From Circinella umbellata (Eukaryota > Mucoromycota > Mucoromycetes > Mucorales > Lichtheimiaceae): DNA of 64,000 bases. The notes beneath the pieces are model-generated. The model was not told the DNA's origin. It searched no databases and saw only the letters and a program-made list of their open reading frames with translations. This document shows, piece by piece, positions 36,801 through 47,044 of this stretch (position 1 is its first letter; the number at the start of each line of letters is the position of its first letter). Location: positions 1,031,522-1,095,521 of the forward strand of contig JAIWNF010000007.1 in NCBI GenBank assembly GCA_025093555.1. Reading direction: 5' to 3'. The position numbers and the translations under genes are program-made.

Positions 36801-37563
36801 AATCTTTTACTTGAATCTACTAAATGGTTTGCTCATAAATTTGGATTAGATACTGAATTTGGACGACGCGTAGAACGATCTGAGGATGGTTCAATCATTA
36901 CACTACGAACAGTATCACCCCAATCATGTCTCTATAGTAAAGTAAATATCTATTCATTTGTGTAAAGAATGTTATTCTTGATACTATATATATATATATA
37001 GATATTAAATCTATTTGCATTTTAATTTTTAGGCAATTGATGAAATGGGAGGTATTATTTTCTCATTATCTGAAACACGAACACCAGGTACCGATGATAC
37101 CAACAAGTAAGTTAAATGTCACTGTGATGTATTATTATTATTATTATTCACACAAAAACATGAACTAAAATTATTATTATATGTATAGTCCAAAATATTG
37201 GAGAAAAGAAAAAGAACGACTTGATCAAATGACAAAACAATTATTGGAATATAATCCACGTATTCGAATTCCTATTATAATCACATATTGGCCACAAACA
37301 GACTATCTTGAAAATGCAGTACAAGAGGTTGGATTATATTTTCAATTTTTAACATATATGTTCTATATATGTATATATATATAAACTAACTTTATCATTG
37401 ATTATTATAATAGATTCCAAATTTACTTGGTTTACATGATAATTTACTCATTATTGACTATCATCTTATAATTATGGATCCCGCTACAATCGCTGGACGA
37501 TTAAGTGAGGAAATCGTTTGGCTTGCATCTACCAGCAGTAATATAATTCATACCTGTACATAA
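33805..37563 (+). CDS. SAC3/GANP-family nuclear mRNA export factor
   Basis: Ten exons: 33805-34176, 34293-34472, 34566-34676, 34761-35004, 35098-35667, 35757-36604, 36672-36941, 37033-37106, 37189-37327, 37414-37563; 985 residues. An RGG/Asn/Gln-rich N-terminus (GRGRGRPMQRRGGGG) is followed by the SAC3/GANP domain from about residue 150 to 460: RGTCMSMCP with Cys161 and Cys165, then VKRYRRSAAG, FLWDRTRSIRQDF, IARFHILSLHELCE, EFRAYHLIYNI and ALLACMTEAHF-like blocks, ending in a winged-helix-like segment. A long Gln/Glu/Arg coiled coil then runs through EAQLKQQRQQELAKKQQELQ. The family is the scaffold of TREX-2 (with Thp1, Sem1, Sus1, Cdc31), linking transcription to export at nuclear pores; the long helix resembles the Cdc31/Sus1-binding region. 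The last exon has an unusual hydrophobic NLLGLHDNLLIID ending. Confidence 0.92.
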
Positions 37564-37916
37564 AAAATTTTAAATTATATTTACCCAATTTTTTTTTATT
37601 TTTGCAACACTTTTTTTTTTCTACTCCCTAACGTTTACCCATGTCACTAACAATGATAATAATAAAAAGTAATGATGATGAGGGATAAAAAAAAATATAT
37701 TTTTTATAAGTAAACATTAATAATATGAATGTGAGTGTGTGAGTGTGTGAGTGTGTGAGAGAGAGAAAGGATAATTGGGAGCTTATATATGCCCATTATG
37801 CTAAACTGAAATTAATTATTATAAACAAGAAATTGTGTGTAATGAATGTGTAGTGTTTCTGAGGGAAAAAGAGAAAAGAAGAGGGGGGGGGGGAGAGATG
37901 ATGATGATTTACAAAA
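37564..37916. other. Convergent 3' flanks of SAC3-like and USP genes
   Basis: About 350 bases with a GTGTGTGAGT repeat at about 37735-37760, an 11-G run at 37883-37893, and a conserved-looking ATTTACAAAATT near the USP stop. No gene. Confidence 0.45.
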
Positions 37917-38444
37917 TTAAATGGTTGCATTTCGTACAACAAGGACAGGACATGGACATTCATGAATACACTTGTCAGAAACGGAACCCAAAAATACACT
38001 CTTGACAGCACCTAAACCTCTTGAACCAACGATCAAAAGATCCACTGGATGTTGTTGTGTAAATCGTGGTACCAAAGCTTTTGCATCACCCCATAAAATA
38101 TGTTCTTCTGAAGAAATATGCAATGAACGTAGTTGATTACTCATTGCTTCCAATCGTTCACGCGCTGTGATACCACCGTGAGGATGGGCTTCGGCTTGTT
38201 GCATAGCATCACTCATACGGGAAGGTGAAGTTGATAACATGGGTAAACCAGATAAGCGTCGTTCGTGACGATGTTCATTGGTGTCACTACTGCCTCGCTC
38301 CACAGCAGATAATAAAATAAGATGATCCATATCGGGTCGAATGATATTTTTTAAGGCCCAATCAAAAAGTTTTTGAGCATCTTCAGTGCCATCATAAGCT
38401 AATGCGACACGACGTCTTTCAGTAATGGGAATAGAGGTAGACAT
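37917..38444 (-). CDS. Universal stress protein (UspA) family
   Basis: Single exon, 175 residues. The fold pattern is N-terminal beta strand RRVALAYDGTEDAQKLFDWA, then DHLILLSAVERGS, a linker, then the ATP-binding-type loop GSRGLGAVKSVFLGSVSD at about 139-156 (G-x2-G-x9-G-S) and the terminal strand CPVLVVRNA. USPs are small cytoplasmic proteins linked to stress survival, many of which bind ATP. A Ser/His/Met-rich insertion of about 45 residues after the second strand (ERRLSGLPMLSTSPSRM...) is larger than in bacterial USPs but common in fungal ones. The gene converges on the SAC3-like gene. Confidence 0.93.
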   Translation of the reverse strand: MSTSIPITERRRVALAYDGTEDAQKLFDWALKNIIRPDMDHLILLSAVERGSSDTNEHRHERRLSGLPMLSTSPSRMSDAMQQAEAHPHGGITARERLEAMSNQLRSLHISSEEHILWGDAKALVPRFTQQHPVDLLIVGSRGLGAVKSVFLGSVSDKCIHECPCPVLVVRNATI

Positions 38445-39798
38445 TTTGTTTTTAAATACTAAAGTCTTTTGGGGGGGATGTTATTTTTTTAGTTTTTCGC
38501 TAATGAAAAAAAAAAAAGAAAAGAGGGAAAATTTAAAGAATAAGGGAAAATTTGTTATTTGATGCAAAAAAAAAAAAAAAAAAGTGAAACCGATGGTTTT
38601 TTATATTTAAATTCATGCAACACCGAAACATCAGATGATTATATTTTTGTTTTTGCGTTGGAATTGTGTCTCCGACTTACTGCATGATTTTTATTTTATC
38701 TTTTTAAGATAAAAAGAAACCAAAAAAATCACATGTTACACTGCTTTTCATTCGCCTTTTTATCCAATTTGGAATATCTCTTTCAAAAACCATTCCTACT
38801 CAAATACTTTTAATAGAAACAAAACGATATATGTTCAAACATTGTTGAAGTAATTAAAAAACAAGTGGGATACATTTTCTAAAAGTGGAATATTTACCTT
38901 TTTTATCGAATTCCATGGAACGGGAAACGTCGTTTTCTGCATGAGTCATTATTCTATTTTTAATTGTGTTTAGGTGTCACACACACACACACACAACCTG
39001 ACATCTCATTCCATGAAGGTTCCGACGAATTTTTCCAGTTGTCAACTGTAACCGTAATGATTCAACAACAACCTGATGATGATTTCTGAATCCTTCTAAA
39101 CTATTCCTTGGTATTAACCGAATGTTTTTTTTTATTCATGGCTACGGATTATTATTATTATCCTTTTATGAACACCCGGCCAACATAAAAAAGATATAAC
39201 AGTGTCAGGTGATTTCAAGCTGAAACAGTCATTGGGAATCGACTCACCATTTCGTAGGCTCTCATTGATGTTGAGCCACTTTTGGTAGAAATTCTTTAAT
39301 GGAAATATCATTGTATTCGATTACGTACTGTCAGCAAATATGAAAAAAAAAACTACATTGTAAACAGATATTAGGTACTACGATGTGATATACAAATTAA
39401 TTTGGAGCTGTAAGTCGTCTATCATTAGTTTTATTCTTTCCCAGGAATTGATGATAAACAGCTATAAATGCTATCATGTATAGTTATGAAATTTTGTTTT
39501 TTTACTAATGAACAGTCCGCAGTTTAATTGATCAAATTCATATGCAGTGGTGACACTCTTTGTTGCAGTTTCAGTTTTTGTCTAATGCTGCTACAGTTTC
39601 TGCTTCCCAGAAATCCCAAAGCGAAAAAGATTGATCCCGCCATGTTCCAAATGGTAATGTCATGCAAAACTATTTTTCGCAAGTTCCGAGATAGGACGTA
39701 GCGTATTGACAGCCATTGACTTCATATGCTATTGTTAACTTTTTTGTGCATAAGATGAATAGAGCACGAGGCCTAGTACACATACTTCTAACAAAAGA
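38445..39798. other. Intergenic, upstream of USP, no gene
   Basis: Contains poly(A) runs at about 38505-38585, a (CA)n run at 38980-38995, and no ORF of note. Confidence 0.5.
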
Positions 39799-40050
39799 AA
39801 GATAACTGGATTCCATCCACTTATCCAAGGACATCGAGTGGATCCACTGATGCTGTTGATGAGTATATCAAGATGGCGGATTCTACCTCGAGAGAATGTT
39901 TGGTCAAGTTCTATCAAGGCATTATCAAATGAATACCTACGTGAACCAAATAAGGAAGACCTCAAGTGTTTACTAGCTCTTAGAGAAGGTCATGAGTTTC
40001 CGGATAGGGTGGGTTTGCTTGACTGCATGCATTGGCAAGCTAAAATCTAG
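39799..40050 (+). pseudogene. PIF/Harbinger-type transposase remnant
   Basis: The translation shows in order: TGFHPLIQGHRV; in another frame DAVDEYIKMADSTSRECLVK; then back in the first frame NEYLREPNKEDLKCLLALRE and GHEFPDRVGLLDCMHWQAK before a TAG. This series (DAVDEYI...STS, YLRxPNxxDLxxLL, GFPxxxGxxDCMHW) is the conserved core of Harbinger-superfamily DDE transposases; the D of DCMHW is the first catalytic aspartate. Two frame changes and a stop right after the motif show it is dead. The downstream catalytic half is not visible. Confidence 0.75.
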
Positions 40051-40400
40051 ACCATTGGTACATGTAAAAATTGTTTTCATTCCTTAAGAAATGAATACTT
40101 CACGCGACAAGGCTTTACCAAAAAAAAGAGGGCTTTTTTTGATGTGTGTTATGAGACTGATCCAAGAAAACTAGTTTTGGTTTCATTGTCACGTATTTGC
40201 AGTGATCCGTTTTCTTTCAAACGGTATTTAACAAAACATTTAGCTCTAAACGATGACGAGCCAGAAAAAAAAAACGATGAACTTAGTAACTACTGTATAT
40301 ACTACTATACATGTTATTCCACAGACATTCTTGTTTTAACATCAACTATTTATAGATACAACTTCAGAATTCCATGTGATTACACTTTTAAATGAAGTGT
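40051..40400 (+). other. Open stretch after the transposase remnant, unassigned
   Basis: The same frame reopens after the TAG and runs to 40395, with GTCKNCFHSLRNEYFTRQGF, KKKRAFFDVCYETDPRKLVL and DPFSFKRYLTKHLALNDDEP. It is protein-like, with a C-x2-C, but does not match the rest of a Harbinger transposase that I can recall. It may belong to a different decayed gene. Confidence 0.3.
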
Positions 40401-40576
40401 ACCTTTCTACCTGAGACCAGCTGGGTCTAGGTTGATCTACAATTTATTAATCTCAAATGAATTAGAAAGGTGAAGACCAAAATTAATCTGGAAGCTTTGA
40501 TCATAGAGGGGGGGGCTACCTACTAAGTTGGTCTGAGAAGCTTGATACGCCAAGTAAAAAAAAAAAAAGTTACTTA

Positions 40577-41352
40577 AGGTGCATACATTTTAGAATCAAA
40601 TTTTTTTCTGTCTATTTTCAATGGCCTATTAATAAACACAACTAAATCCAAAACAAAAACTAACCCACAAAAATGAAAGTTATAACCATGGAGAACAATA
40701 TTTGTGGATTAGTCTGTTTGGTTTTCACAGAAAATATTTTTTTTGAGGCTCAAAGTTGGTGGGTGATTTCCAACTTTGGCTGGGGATATTTTATGATCGA
40801 ACCAAAGTTGAAACACTCGCAAATCTATGTAAAATAACGGGTATATATTTAGCCGTATATGGATATATGGATATTGTCATTTAATACATAAAAATAGCAC
40901 CATAAAATGGGAAGAGTAAAGAAAGATGTAGAGCACAAAGCAAAGAAAAAAGATATGCTAGGCAAATTTGTTTCTAAAAGTTAAAATGTTGAAGAAAAGA
41001 AGTACTAACTAAAATGTGATTATTTATTCAAATTCTTTACAAGAAAGCATTCATGGGTTTTTGGATGCTGCTAGTAATATAAAAAATCTAGAAATTATTA
41101 TAATATATGTTAATGATATAATGAATTATATTGTTCAGTAACGGATGCTATATAAATAATTGGAGTCATTAGAAGTTCTAAAATGATATAAATCTCATTA
41201 TAGAGTTACTAAACAAGAGGTACATATAACCTTTCATCTAATATCCTATATCCCTCCATTACCTGATAAAAAATTAGTATAGTGGCGGTGTTTTAAAAGA
41301 ATAAAATTGAAACATTACTTATAAAAATTTCGATTCTAAAATGTATGCACCT
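40577..41352. mobile_element. 776-bp element with 21-bp perfect terminal inverted repeats and TA flanks
   Basis: The left end begins AGGTGCATACAT at 40577 and matches the reverse complement of the right end, which finishes at 41352, for 21 consecutive bases (40577-40597 versus 41332-41352). A TA dinucleotide flanks both ends (40575-40576 and 41353-41354), as expected for a Tc1/mariner-type TA target-site duplication. The interior is AT-rich with only short ORFs; one of 25 codons near 40907 starts MGRVKK but is too short to be a transposase. This looks like a non-autonomous MITE or an internally decayed Tc1/mariner element. Confidence 0.75.
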
Positions 41353-41354
41353 TA

Positions 41355-43176
41355 TTCTTTAAAACGCATTCCCATCAATGACATATACGAGTTGGTTTTA
41401 ACCAAATAGCTGACTTCATGAATAAGAAGTTGCAAGTAGTAGTTTTTGCTACATGGTGTTCAAAAAAAAAAGTATCAATGTTTATGAAAGTATCAACTCC
41501 TGCCAGAAAGAAAGAAAAAGAGGTTTAAGTATCGAGAGTTATACATGCTAAAAGACGAATATATAGGTAACGCATTGTTGAACAATTTTTGGCATAAACA
41601 ACTTGTTATAGGCGCATCGGAAAAAATGTTCAAGGCTTTGAATGGCCTTGACGGACCTTGAAAGACCGTTCAAGATTGTTTTAGCTAACCTCCTGATTTT
41701 CCAACCTTTTGACATATATTTTCAAGGTGTATAGATGTTTTTCAATATTCTCACAACGTTTGAAAGAGACCATCTATCTTTTCACACTAATTAGGATATT
41801 TTGTCAATAGGATGTGTATTTCTACGGTTTGAACCATTTTTGATATTTTAACCTACCAATATTAACATACATGAACGTAATAAAATGATTCATCAAATAA
41901 TATTGTTTCTTAATTTTTTATAGCAAAACATTAATTTATATTTTGTATACGTATTTATGCTTGTTTCAATAATTTGAATGCATTTAATTACAAATGTCCA
42001 ATTTTGTTATGCCCTACGTACTGGCATAATTTCATCTTTGCATGCATTAACTTTGAAAAGAAAACAGTTGTCATCTTAGTCAAACGTAAGAGAGGAGGTT
42101 TTTATATTTACCAAGGATCTAAGAAAAAAACATTACTTGCATATCTGGCTAACTAACATAAACTTGAACATAAAGTACTGTATCGAATGATGAAGTTTCT
42201 GAGAGAGATACTGCATAATTATTTATTGTTTCATACAAAAATAAATTGGAATCATTAAGCCAATACGTAGTATATTTTAATATCTTTCATGCGCTTAAAG
42301 GAAGGATCTACGGCATGTCCCTTAGAACTCCCACAGCATAGGGGGTTTTTTTTAAAGGCTTCCCCTTAACGAGCCGTCAAACCGTTAACCCTGGAGGGGG
42401 CTTTGATACGAAGCAAAGCAAGGGGGGGAGGCACAAGCGAGGAAAGTGTAAAGATAACGAAAACACGTTTTTATTAATAGGTGAATCGTATTTTATGTCG
42501 TGATGAACTGTATAGGGTTGCGCAATTTATACACATGAAAAGTAAGAACTTGTTCCGTTTCCGCGATTCCCGAAAGTTCCGAAATCTAGAATATAAACTT
42601 TGATCTGATTATCTGAAAGGGGAATCTCTTGAGAAAAATATTCGATTAGGTGACTCAATAAATGGGTTGAAAAATATGTTGCTGGCTGCATACCCCCCCC
42701 CATTAGAGATACAAATAAATAAATAAAAAAATTGTTTACCCGTTCAATCTTTTTGTGATACCATTTTTATTTAACATAAACCGAAGATCCGCGCTTCTAC
42801 AAGAATCCCAAATTTTTTTATTTGACTGAGAATAACTTTTTATAGAAATGCAAGAACTGTGCCACAACCGCGCCATTTCTTTTTTTTGACTCGCTGTATT
42901 ACTTCTTCTTCTTCTTGTTATTAAGCGGCCCTTTTAATATTCCGTTTAATTCTCTTTTCAGAGTTAAGTTACTTATTACACCGATGCGGATTTGCGGAGC
43001 GTGTGCAAAGAGTGGAGAAGCGACAAGTCAGATCAGAAAAAAAAAAGCATCACACGAAGAATAAAAAAGAAAACCTTCTTTGAATATAAAAGATTTCTCT
43101 TCTTCTTTTTCTTTTTTCTTTTTTTACTTTTATATATTTATTCACATACATACACACACACACTATTTATTTTTGA
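41355..43176. other. Gene-poor region before the MFS transporter
   Basis: AT-rich, with a CCTTGA/TTCAAG-rich patch at about 41628-41680, a GC-rich G-tract island at about 42300-42440, and a short ORF at 41974-42156 without recognisable domain. The CT/T-rich leader of the MFS gene is at about 43090-43130. Confidence 0.5.
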
Positions 43177-46100
43177 ATGGTATCAATAGAAGAACAACAG
43201 AATAATAATCTAGATATAGATGATAACAAACGATCCATTCGATCTGATTCTACAACAACAACAAATAATGAACAAGTACAACAACAGATCAGCCATAATG
43301 AGAACACGGATGAAGTAGATAAAAAAGCAAAAATGAAAAAACGAATTGCTCTCGGATTAACATTTTTCAGTCTTCAAATTTCATTATTCTTGGCAGCTTT
43401 AGACAAGTAAAATTTCTATTCCTTTGATTTATATGATAGAAGAGTATAATAACGTATTCAAATTTTAAAACTGTTATATGATTATTTTAGTACTATTGTT
43501 GCAACATCTTTACCTAAAATTGGATCAGATTTTGAATCGATGGCTATTTCTTCTTGGGTTGTCAACAGGTAAATATAAAATTTGAATTCATCTTAGTACG
43601 TATATATAGTTTTCTAACATAAGATATAATGTATTGATAATAGTTATATATTGACATTAGATGCATTTCGTAAGTAGTTTTTTTTTTTTTTTTTTTTGAT
43701 CTGTACGTACGTAACATTAAGAAAAAAAAAACAAAGCTTATATATATATGAATTTGAATAGAACCGTTATTTTCAAAATTTTCGGATATTTTTGGTCGTA
43801 AATACATTTTAATGTCTGGTATTGTTGTATTTTTAATCGGTTCTGTTTTATGTGGTGCTGCTCAGGTAAATATAACTAAACGATTTTAACGTTGTGAGAG
43901 AAAGGGGAATGGATGAGAAAGTTTACTCTCTTTTTGTGATACCTGAAAAAAGCTCTGTGATGACTCAGTTGCCCACGTTATTTTTTTTTTTTTGTCAACC
44001 CTCCCCCCAATAGACCATGATCATGCTTATTGTTTGTCGGGCTATTCAAGGTATTGGCGCAGCTAGTGTAAGTAAAATTAATTCTAGGATATTTTATGCA
44101 TTCATATTTAACTTTTATTTGTTTGTTTGTAGATTTTCTCAATGGTAAAAAAAAAACTCCCTGTTTTTACTTACGTAGATAAGAAGAAGGGGGTTGGTGG
44201 TGGAGTCGAAAAAAGAACAGAAAGTAAACCATTTTTTTTTTAAAAAAAAAAAAGTAACACATTGTACTACTTGTTTAGGTATTCGTCATTATATCCGATT
44301 TGGTTCCATTAGAAAAAAGAGGAAGCTATCAAGGGTAAACTATTGTAAAAAATGTGTGGAGACACCATAAATTATGTTACTAACGGACGAGGGTATATAT
44401 TTTATGTATAGACTTATCAATGCTGTTTTTGCTTTAGCGAGTGTGTTTGGTCCATTGATTGGAGTGAGTAAAACCGTTTATCTCTCTATCAAATTATAAT
44501 GGGAGTCGTACTTTATTAATTTATAGAATTTATAAATAGGGAAGTTTAACTGATAATGTCAGTTGGCGATGGAACTTTTATATCAAGTAAGTAGGAAACA
44601 AAACTAATATCATTACTATTATTATTATGAGTAAATGGATGGAATAAGAGAGAGAGAGAGTGAGAAAGTAAATGGTATATGAATCAATTGAATTGAGCAA
44701 ATATAATATCAGTTTACCCATTGGTGCAGTTGCTTTGGTCATTCTCTTCTTCTTTTTACATTTACCTACACCAAAACAAAATCTTAAGGATAAATTAAAA
44801 CGTATTGATTATGCGGGTAATTTTCTGGTTTTGGCAGCTGCAACTTTATTTTTACTTGCTATGAATTTTGGTGGTCAAACATTTCCTTGGGAATCAGCTG
44901 CTGTCATTGTAAGTGATACATGAAAAAAAAACAAAAAGAAGGTTCATCCAACCCACTCATTCATTCATTTATTATTATTATTATCACTATAGACACCTTT
45001 TGTTTTGACAGGCCTTTTAGTTGGATTATTAGTTGTAGTTGAAGTAAAATTTGCTTCTGAACCTTTAATGCCACCTAGATTATTCAAGAATCGATCTGTA
45101 GTGGCTCTTTTGAGTGTTAATTTATTTTTTGGTCTTACATTTTTTGCTGCTCTTTATTATTTACCTATTTATTTTCAAGTTGTACGTGGTGATACAGCCA
45201 CTTGGTCAGGTATCCGTTTAATTCCAATGCAAATGGTGATTGCTGTCTTGTCTACGTTTTCTGGTTTATTCATTTCTAAAACTGGCATTTATAGACCTTT
45301 GTAAGTTCTCTTTTATATATATATAATGGATCTTAATATATTTATATGATTTACGTCTCTTATTCAAACTAAACCCCCCTCCCCTTTTTTTTAATATATA
45401 TAATATATTATTAGGATTTGTATAGGTATGGGTTTATTTACACTTTGTGTGGGTCTGTTTAGTTTATATGATGTGGATACACCTTGGTCGATGATTTATG
45501 GATTTACAGTCATTGGTGGTGCTGGTATGGGCTTAAACTTTTCATCGACTATTATTGCAATTCAAGCAGCAGCTGAATCTCGTGATGTTGGTAAAGTGAT
45601 ATACATATATATATATACTTTTAATATTCATTTAGAAGAAATTATATACTAAAGAAAAAAAAAACTTTTTCAATGGATAGCTGTTGTTACTGGTTTAAAC
45701 AACTTTTCGCGTGTATTAGGTGGTGCATTAGGTGTAGCCATTGCTTCCGCTGTTCTTAATTCTTCTCTTCAACGTGATTTACCGAGTGCTATTCCTAAAG
45801 AATATGCTGAAATGATTTTTCAATCACCTGAATATATTCGTCATGGTTTACCTCAAGACTATTTTGATACTACCGTTAGAATTTATGTTGAATCATTACG
45901 GTTTGTATGGCATATCCTTGTTATCATGTCTGGCATGGGTACGTAAATTAATTATATAATATAGTGATAATGAAAATTGTGAAATATATTTATATATCAA
46001 CGTTACTTTATTTTTTTTTACAATGAAAAGGCTTTTTATCTTCTCTGTTGGTAAAACATCATCCATTAAGACGAGGTGGTCCAGCTCCACAAAAGAAAGA

Positions 46101-46299
46101 ACAAAATAATGATGAAGATGAAGAAGAAAAGAAGAATCAAAGGAATAATGAGAGTCATATTCAAGTCGATACTATTTCTTCAAATGAAATGGATAATATT
46201 CAACGTGAAGCAACAATCGTTAGTGAAACAAAAACAGATCAAGTGAGTGTTCAAGTAGAGGATACTCCTGTCAATATTAATTCGGGTAACCAAAAATAG
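43177..46299 (+). CDS. MFS multidrug-type transporter (DHA2/14-TM class)
   Basis: Fourteen exons: 43177-43406, 43491-43568, 43644-43669, 43762-43865, 44014-44067, 44133-44144, 44279-44334, 44412-44463, 44540-44586, 44713-44908, 44993-45300, 45415-45590, 45681-45938, 46031-46299; 621 residues. Exon 1 ends in LAALD and exon 2 begins NTIVATSLP, giving the DHA2 first-helix motif [14 protein letters not shown]. Motif A follows as [10 protein letters not shown]. The [20 protein letters not shown] block needs a 12-nt exon (44133-44144), and [20 protein letters not shown] continues the family pattern. Such proteins export drugs or metabolites, or carry basic amino acids into vacuoles, by proton exchange. 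Both cytosolic tails are acidic and Asn/Gln-rich. Every join is GT...AG in phase. Confidence 0.9.
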
Positions 46300-46397
46300 C
46301 TTATTGCGTATTTTTACAACCTTGATTTTTTTGTAATAGTATTTAATAATATACATTGTTTTTTTCTTATATGTATTACCAACCTCCCCCCCTTTCT

Positions 46398-46445
<48 letters not shown>

Positions 46446-47044
46446 GCATATTAAAAAGAATACGTATAAAGAAAAACAATCAAATAATTTTTTTTTTATT
46501 TTTTTATTTTTTAGTTATAGATAAAATGATCAATCAATCATGGTAATGTGATACATGAAGATTTCTTATACGCGTTATAATAGGGTTGGCTTAAATAACA
46601 AGATTACTAATGAGAAAGTACGTAAAAAAGAAAATAAGGGGCTAAAAAGAAAAAAAAAACTAATGATGAGGGGCGGGGGGGGAGAGTGGAGATATATAAT
46701 ATTATTTTAAAAAGGGGGGGGGGGGGTGGGAAGTGGAATGAAAATGAAAATATATATAAAATATATATTTTTCCCTCCTCTCTCGCTATGTTACATAAAG
46801 AAAGAAAGAAAAGAAATGCGCATATAAAAAGTTTAAAACAGGGCAAGCCCTTTTTGTTTTTTTGGTATTGGTTTGTTTGTTTGTTTTTTTACAGCTGGAA
46901 ATGGGATGATGTGTGGTATAAATGTTAAAATGGTGTGTGTGTTTGTGTGTGTGCAGAAAAAAAAAATAAAAGAAATGGGGAAAAATAAAAATTATTGACA
47001 ATAATAATTTATTGTTGGTAAAATGAAACTAACTTGTTTTTTTT
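46300..47044. other. Convergent flanks of MFS and PUF genes
   Basis: Contains an (ATA)n microsatellite at about 46399-46443, a 13-G run at 46714-46726, and GT-rich repeats at about 46930-46955. No gene. Confidence 0.5.
46399..46443. repeat. (ATA)n trinucleotide repeat
   Basis: About fifteen uninterrupted ATA units in the 3' flank of the MFS gene. It gives a spurious poly-Leu ORF on the other strand. Confidence 0.9.

Noticed and set aside
41628..41680. CCTTGA/TTCAAG-rich stretch that looks partly palindromic
   Set aside because: The repeats are short and irregular; no flanking duplication or defined ends.
43985..44010. Poly(T) plus poly(C) tract considered as a structural RNA or signal
   Set aside because: It is the polypyrimidine tract just before a 3' splice site (AG at 44012-44013).
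46180..46479. Poly-Leu ORF on the minus strand
   Set aside because: Produced by translating an (ATA)n microsatellite.
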